The notes under the pieces are model-generated. The model did no database searches. It saw nothing but the letters and a program-made list of their open reading frames with translations, and had not been told where the DNA came from. A DNA stretch of 9,794 nt from an uncultured Lachnospiraceae bacterium (GTDB lineage: Bacteria; Bacillota; Clostridia; Lachnospirales; Lachnospiraceae). The DNA lies in NCBI GenBank assembly GCA_934394615.1, contig CAKRRJ010000080.1, positions 1 through 9,794 on the forward strand, written 5' to 3'. Both the position numbers and the translations under genes were made by a program. This document shows positions 6,081 to 9,794 of the stretch, in pieces (position 1 is the stretch's first letter; each line of letters begins with the position of its first letter).

Positions 6081-7481
6081 TTATTTATAAAACGCGCAGA
6101 ACGCTTTGTATGTATTGTATACATCCAGCTTAGAGGACAGCTCAAACGGCGCATGCATGGACAGGATCGGCACACCCAGATCCACGGTGTCGATGTTTAA
6201 GCGCGCTACAAACTTCGCGATGGTTCCGCCGCCTCCCTGGTCTACTGCACCAAGTTCACCATTCTGCCAGTACACACCGTTTTCTTCCATAATGCCGATG
6301 ACTTTTGCCATGGTCTCTGCGCTTGCATCGTTGGAAGCGGATTTTCCGCGTGCGCCGGTATATTTGGTCAGGACGCAGCCTTTGTTGATGTAGCAGGAGT
6401 TTCTCGCCTCAAACACATCGGCAAAGGTCGGATCGAATGCCGCGTTTACATCAGAAGAAAGGCAGAGCGCATGCTGGTACACATCCTTCACATCCACACC
6501 CTGCATCTGTGCCAGACGCTCCAGATACTGTTTTAAGAACTCGGAATTCATGCCGGTATTGCCCTCGGAACCAATCTCTTCTTTGTCCACAAGAGCGGTT
6601 ACCGTTGTGAGTGCCGGATGCTTTGCGTCCAGCTCTGCCATCAGGGCAGTGTAAGCGCAGACACGGTCATCCTGGCCGTAAGCGCCGATGAGGCTGCGGT
6701 CCAGTCCGATATCCACTGCCTTGTAAGCCGGAACCATCTCAATCTCAGCGCGGCAGAAATCTGCCTCGGTGATGCCGTAACGCTCGTTTAACAGCTTTAA
6801 TGCCAGCAGTTTTACCGGCTCCTTTACGCTGTCATCCACAAACGGAACGGAACCGATGATGACATTGAGTTCCTCGCCCTTTAAGCCCTCACTCAGTTTT
6901 CTCTCGTTCTGCTTTGCAGCCAGATGCGGAAGCAGGTCGCTGACACAAAACTGCGGATCGCCCTCTGCCTCACCAATGGAGATCTTTACAATTTCGCCGT
7001 TTTTCTTAATGACTACACCGTGCATGGCAAGCGGTGTGGTTCCCCACTGGTACTTGCGGATGCCGCCATAATAGTGGGTCTTGAAATATGCCATATCGTT
7101 TTTCTCATATACCGGATTCGGTTTTAAATCCAGGCGCGGGGAATCGATGTGGGCGCCGTTGATGCGGATGCCGTCGGTGAGCGGTTTCTCGCCAAAAGTG
7201 GTCATGATGATAGCCTTTTTGCGGTTTACAAAGTAAACCTTGTCGCCTGGCTGATACTGCTTTGTGAAATCAATGGCGGTATAACCGGCTGCCTCTATGC
7301 GCTTTACCGTCGCCTCCACGCACTCGCGCTCGGTCTTTCCTTCATTTAAGAATGCTTTGTAGCCCTCACAGAATACCGCTGCCTCTTCTACCTGCTGCGG
7401 TGCGTCCTTTCCGATATGAGGGAATTTAAAAGTCAGCTCCTCTTCCAGAAGCTGTCCTGCTGTTTTTTCTTTCTCGCTCAT
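6081..7481 (-). CDS. M18 family zinc aminopeptidase
   Basis: This 466-residue cytoplasmic metallopeptidase removes N-terminal residues from peptides and belongs to the aspartyl aminopeptidase / aminopeptidase I family, which usually forms dodecamers. The expected di-zinc ligands are visible in order: His111 in NGAHIDSPRLDLKP, the Asp pair at 271-272 in GAYGQDDRVCAYTA, catalytic and ligand Glu301-Glu302 in VDKEEIGSEGNTGMNS, Asp344 in LSSDVNAAFDP and His443 in SMHAPFELSSKLD. The TKYTGARGKSASNDAS and GAVDQGGGGTIAKF blocks also fit, and the length is normal for the family. AAGGAG (7494-7489) lies 7 bases before the ATG. The gene follows dtd by 41 bases without a visible terminator, so it is probably co-transcribed with it. 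The preferred N-terminal residue cannot be told from sequence. Confidence 0.95.
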   Translation of the reverse strand: MSEKEKTAGQLLEEELTFKFPHIGKDAPQQVEEAAVFCEGYKAFLNEGKTERECVEATVKRIEAAGYTAIDFTKQYQPGDKVYFVNRKKAIIMTTFGEKPLTDGIRINGAHIDSPRLDLKPNPVYEKNDMAYFKTHYYGGIRKYQWGTTPLAMHGVVIKKNGEIVKISIGEAEGDPQFCVSDLLPHLAAKQNERKLSEGLKGEELNVIIGSVPFVDDSVKEPVKLLALKLLNERYGITEADFCRAEIEMVPAYKAVDIGLDRSLIGAYGQDDRVCAYTALMAELDAKHPALTTVTALVDKEEIGSEGNTGMNSEFLKQYLERLAQMQGVDVKDVYQHALCLSSDVNAAFDPTFADVFEARNSCYINKGCVLTKYTGARGKSASNDASAETMAKVIGIMEENGVYWQNGELGAVDQGGGGTIAKFVARLNIDTVDLGVPILSMHAPFELSSKLDVYNTYKAFCAFYK

Positions 7482-7506
7482 GGTACTTCTCCTTATGTTT
7501 TTCCTG

Positions 7507-7533
7507 TTATCGTGCGGTTCCGCTACGCGATAA
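7507..7533 (-). repeat. Imperfect inverted repeat spanning the dtd stop codon
   Basis: Outer arms TTATCG / CGATAA (7507-7512 and 7528-7533) enclose a second inverted pair GCGG / CCGC (7514-7517 and 7520-7523), with an uneven internal loop. The dtd TAG stop lies inside the structure. No T-run follows it in the direction of transcription, so it is not a classical intrinsic terminator. It could be an mRNA-processing or translation-related stem, or chance. Confidence 0.4.
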
Positions 7534-7981
7534 TGCCGTGCTCATCTGCATCCAGCACCAGCGTGAACGGTCCGTCATTTAATAATTCTACCTTCATGTC
7601 CGCTCCAAAACTTCCATGCTCCACCTTCGAAACATACTGTCTGCAGCGCTCCACAAAGTACTCGTAAAGCTCGTTTGCCTTATCCGGCGCGCCTGCTTTG
7701 ATAAAGCTCGGCCGGTTGCCCTTGTGACAGTCCGCATACAGGGTAAACTGGCTCACCACCAGCAGCGCCCCGCCCACGTCCGTCAGGGACAGGTTTGTTT
7801 TTCCGTTCTCATCGGCAAAGATCCGCAGCTTGCAGATCTTGTCTGCCATCTTGTCCGCCACGGTCTCATTGTCCTCATCCGACACGCCAAGCAGGATCAG
7901 AAATCCCTTTTGAATGGATCCGATGACTTCGCCATCCACCTTTACGCTTGCCTGTGTCACTCTCTGTAAAACTACACGCAT
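7523..7981 (-). CDS. dtd: D-aminoacyl-tRNA deacylase
   Basis: This 152-residue cytoplasmic quality-control enzyme hydrolyses D-amino acids (and glycine mischarged on tRNA-Ala) from tRNA. It begins [21 protein letters not shown], as is typical of DTD. It carries both signature motifs: SQFTLYAD (77-84), with the conserved Thr80, and the Gly-cisPro motif NDGPFT (135-140), where the common Val after GP is Phe. [20 protein letters not shown] (90-109) is the conserved middle block. The length is normal. AGGAG lies 8 bases before the ATG. The gene sits 26 bases after the phosphodiesterase gene and is probably in the same transcript. In many Firmicutes dtd follows relA; it does not here. Confidence 0.97.
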   Translation of the reverse strand: MRVVLQRVTQASVKVDGEVIGSIQKGFLILLGVSDEDNETVADKMADKICKLRIFADENGKTNLSLTDVGGALLVVSQFTLYADCHKGNRPSFIKAGAPDKANELYEYFVERCRQYVSKVEHGSFGADMKVELLNDGPFTLVLDADEHGIIA

Positions 7982-8007
7982 GACTTTTCTCCTGTTGTTC
8001 CATTTTG

Positions 8008-9794
8008 TTACCGGAGCACTGCTTTCAGATATTCAAACAGCGACTCCGTTGCATCCTCCCGGTACACGATCTCGCGCGCGAGCACCGGCCGGTCGGTGAT
8101 GATGCCATCCACACCAAGCAGGGTCAGGCGCTCCATCTCGTTTTTGGTGTTGACCGTCCAGGCATAGACCGCTTTACCCTGTTCATGCGCGTTGCGCATA
8201 AGGTCTGATGTCACAAACCCGGACCGGAGACTGATGAAATCAACATCGTCACTGGAATAGAAATTTCCGTAAGCCGCTGAAATGATGTAGCCAGTCCGGA
8301 TTTCCGGCAGTACCTCCTTCACCCGCTTTAAATAAGAGAGATTTGTGGAAGTGATGACACACTGGTTTTCCATGCCGTACTCTTTGATCATCTCCGCGGT
8401 TTTTTCCGGGAGTTCGCTGTTCTTGCCAACGTATTTGATTTCGATATTCAGGCCAATCTTCTGGTCGCACAGTTCCAGCACCTCACTCAGCGCCGGAACG
8501 CGTGTCCCGGTATAGACAGAAGAAAACCAAGCCCCCACATCCAGCTGTTCCAGCTCATCGAATGTCATGGATGCAATGGAGCGGTTCACGCCTGCCACGC
8601 GTTTTAAGCTCGCATCGTGCCCAAGGACAATCACACCGTCCGCTGTCATCTGTACGTCGATCTCCGCGCTGTCCGCCAGTTCCTCGATTGCCGCCTCGAT
8701 CGCCGGGATGGTATTTTCCGGCGCTGTTCTGGAACTTCCCCGGTGCGCTGTGATCTCCGTCGCAATGAGGAGTTCTTCGGAAAGCTCCGAACCATTGCGC
8801 ACCAGGTCATAAATATAAAACAGGCCAACGCAGACCACTGCCGTTAAGACGGCAGCCAGCGTTCTCCGGTTCATGCTTCCCTTTGACGGATAGCCAAAAT
8901 CCCAGCGTTCCGCGTGAAATCTGCGGTTGCCATACTGGTAATAAACCACGGACAATGCCGCATAAACTGCCACGGTTGCCAGAATAGAAGCCAGATAAAT
9001 GATTCCGGTCTCCAGCTTGTCCGCCGCCGAGAGCAGTACCGCCATCGCCAGGCTCTGCCTGGAAAAACGCACGACACAGACTGCCGCAATGCAGACCGAA
9101 GCCGCATAGACCGCCACGGCGAGCACGATCACTGCCAGTTCCCAGAACATGGCAAGGGATGTGATCTTCCATTTGCGCTTATGCGTCATCTGCCAGCTTC
9201 GCACCACTCCGCTGTGAAAATTTTTCTGTTCGATCATGCAGCCATAAACGGTAAGGCACCGCGGAATCGCTGCCAGTATGCCGAATATCAGAAGGATTAC
9301 CAGAAACGCGACCGCCACCGGCTGTTTTTTCAATTCCTGAAAAATAAAATTCGCCGGTTTGTAGCGCACAACGGTCCGCATGATAAACGGCAGGTGAATC
9401 AGCAGATACTGCGCTGTCAGAAACAATGTCAGATGCCAGTTTCGTTTTACCGTCTCATCCTTCATCTTCTGGATGCCGCCCCACAGGATATGCAAAGGGG
9501 TCAGCTTCTGATAATAGGCTGACCCCTGAAATGCGGTAATCAGTCCGGCCGTCTCCAGTGACAGGATCAGAATCCCGACAAACGCAAGCAGGACCAGGGC
9601 AAGCAGAGTCGCCGGCCGGATCAGGAAGCTTCCGATGTTGGCCGGTGTCAGATAGCTGTACCCTGAAGCCCGCAGCGCAAGCCTGATTCCGCGGCTGACT
9701 AGCCGCATATAGACCGGTGTTGTGATTCCACGGTATAGAAGTTCGAACAAAAGAATATTTTTCCAGTTCTGCCGTATGATCTGCCAGGTATCTT
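8008..9794 (-). CDS. Membrane-anchored glycerophosphodiester phosphodiesterase (5' end outside window)
   Basis: The frame is open to the window edge: before the TTG at 9750 it continues with [14 protein letters not shown], typical of this family's N-terminal region, so the true start is upstream. About 595 residues are visible; numbering is from the first full codon. Residues up to about 330 form a hydrophobic region of roughly eight membrane segments (for example about 60-85, 119-139, 160-182, 210-240, 264-286, 311-329), matching the glycerophosphodiesterase membrane domain. The catalytic GDPD barrel follows: [15 protein letters not shown] (HRG at 350-352, bases 8745-8737), EID (377-379), GHD with His392, NIEIK (449-453), YAWTVN and [11 protein letters not shown] (559-569). 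It should hydrolyse glycerophosphodiesters, from lipid or teichoic-acid turnover, to glycerol-3-phosphate and an alcohol. The catalytic residues look intact. Confidence 0.93.
   Translation of the reverse strand, partial: DTWQIIRQNWKNILLFELLYRGITTPVYMRLVSRGIRLALRASGYSYLTPANIGSFLIRPATLLALVLLAFVGILILSLETAGLITAFQGSAYYQKLTPLHILWGGIQKMKDETVKRNWHLTLFLTAQYLLIHLPFIMRTVVRYKPANFIFQELKKQPVAVAFLVILLIFGILAAIPRCLTVYGCMIEQKNFHSGVVRSWQMTHKRKWKITSLAMFWELAVIVLAVAVYAASVCIAAVCVVRFSRQSLAMAVLLSAADKLETGIIYLASILATVAVYAALSVVYYQYGNRRFHAERWDFGYPSKGSMNRRTLAAVLTAVVCVGLFYIYDLVRNGSELSEELLIATEITAHRGSSRTAPENTIPAIEAAIEELADSAEIDVQMTADGVIVLGHDASLKRVAGVNRSIASMTFDELEQLDVGAWFSSVYTGTRVPALSEVLELCDQKIGLNIEIKYVGKNSELPEKTAEMIKEYGMENQCVITSTNLSYLKRVKEVLPEIRTGYIISAAYGNFYSSDDVDFISLRSGFVTSDLMRNAHEQGKAVYAWTVNTKNEMERLTLLGVDGIITDRPVLAREIVYREDATESLFEYLKAVLR
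8071..8093. repeat. Adjacent perfect palindromes near the 3' end of the phosphodiesterase gene
   Basis: CTCGCGCGCGAG (8071-8082) and ACCGGCCGGT (8084-8093) are each perfectly self-complementary and are separated by one base. They lie in the codons for DRPVLARE. High GC in conserved codons makes chance likely, though the pairing is noticeable. Confidence 0.35.
9496..9527. repeat. 10-bp perfect inverted repeat with 12-base loop inside the phosphodiesterase membrane domain
   Basis: AGGGGTCAGC (9496-9505) and GCTGACCCCT (9518-9527) are exact reverse complements around a 12-base AT-rich spacer. The site codes for [11 protein letters not shown] between the first membrane segments. In RNA it would form a 10-bp stem. 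No long T-run follows on either strand, so it is not an obvious terminator. Confidence 0.45.

Noticed and set aside
8914..9522. 202-codon plus-strand open frame opposite the phosphodiesterase membrane domain
   Set aside because: It is rich in His, Gln and Arg with no domain or ribosome binding site, and it is antisense to a clear gene.
1..9794. Mobile element, prophage, CRISPR or defence system
   Set aside because: All genes are ordinary chromosomal metabolic or maintenance genes. No transposase, integrase, repeat-spacer array or abrupt change in codon use is visible.

Overview
The window is a compact bacterial chromosome segment. All nine genes lie on the minus strand, with short gaps or overlaps. 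Gene content, moderate GC, strong AGGAGG-type ribosome binding sites and protein style (Cof-type HAD phosphatase, trigger-factor-like lipoprotein, membrane-domain GDPD, fused tetrapyrrole enzymes) fit an anaerobic Firmicute, most likely a Clostridia member near Lachnospiraceae. That placement is inference; there is no rRNA or marker gene to settle it. I see no mobile element, CRISPR array, tRNA or rRNA, and no gene-free stretch over about 110 bases.

Read in the direction of transcription (high to low coordinates), the first block (9794-6081) holds three genes: a membrane-anchored glycerophosphodiester phosphodiesterase whose start lies outside the window, D-aminoacyl-tRNA deacylase (dtd), and an M18 zinc aminopeptidase. 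They are separated by only 26 and 41 bases and look co-transcribed. A 108-base AT-rich gap follows. It carries a plausible extended -10 promoter for a secreted, lipid-anchored FKBP/trigger-factor-like prolyl isomerase (5972-4908).

After a 68-base gap comes a tightly coupled cluster: xpt (xanthine phosphoribosyltransferase), a Cof-like HAD phosphatase, a very large tetrapyrrole enzyme, and a precorrin-2 dehydrogenase-type siroheme synthase. Junctions are 4-base overlaps (GTGA, TTGA) or direct abutment (TAA then ATG), which implies translational coupling. Twelve bases further on is a LysE/RhtB-type exporter that runs out of the window.

The most notable gene is the 856-residue protein at 3451-881. 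It joins porphobilinogen deaminase (HemC), uroporphyrinogen-III C-methyltransferase (CobA/SUMT) and uroporphyrinogen-III synthase (HemD) in one chain. With the next gene, two polypeptides would cover porphobilinogen to sirohydrochlorin, the branch to siroheme and corrinoids. Secondary points are inserts in the HemC and dehydrogenase domains, a displaced catalytic-loop aspartate in the dehydrogenase, and several exact inverted repeats inside coding sequence.
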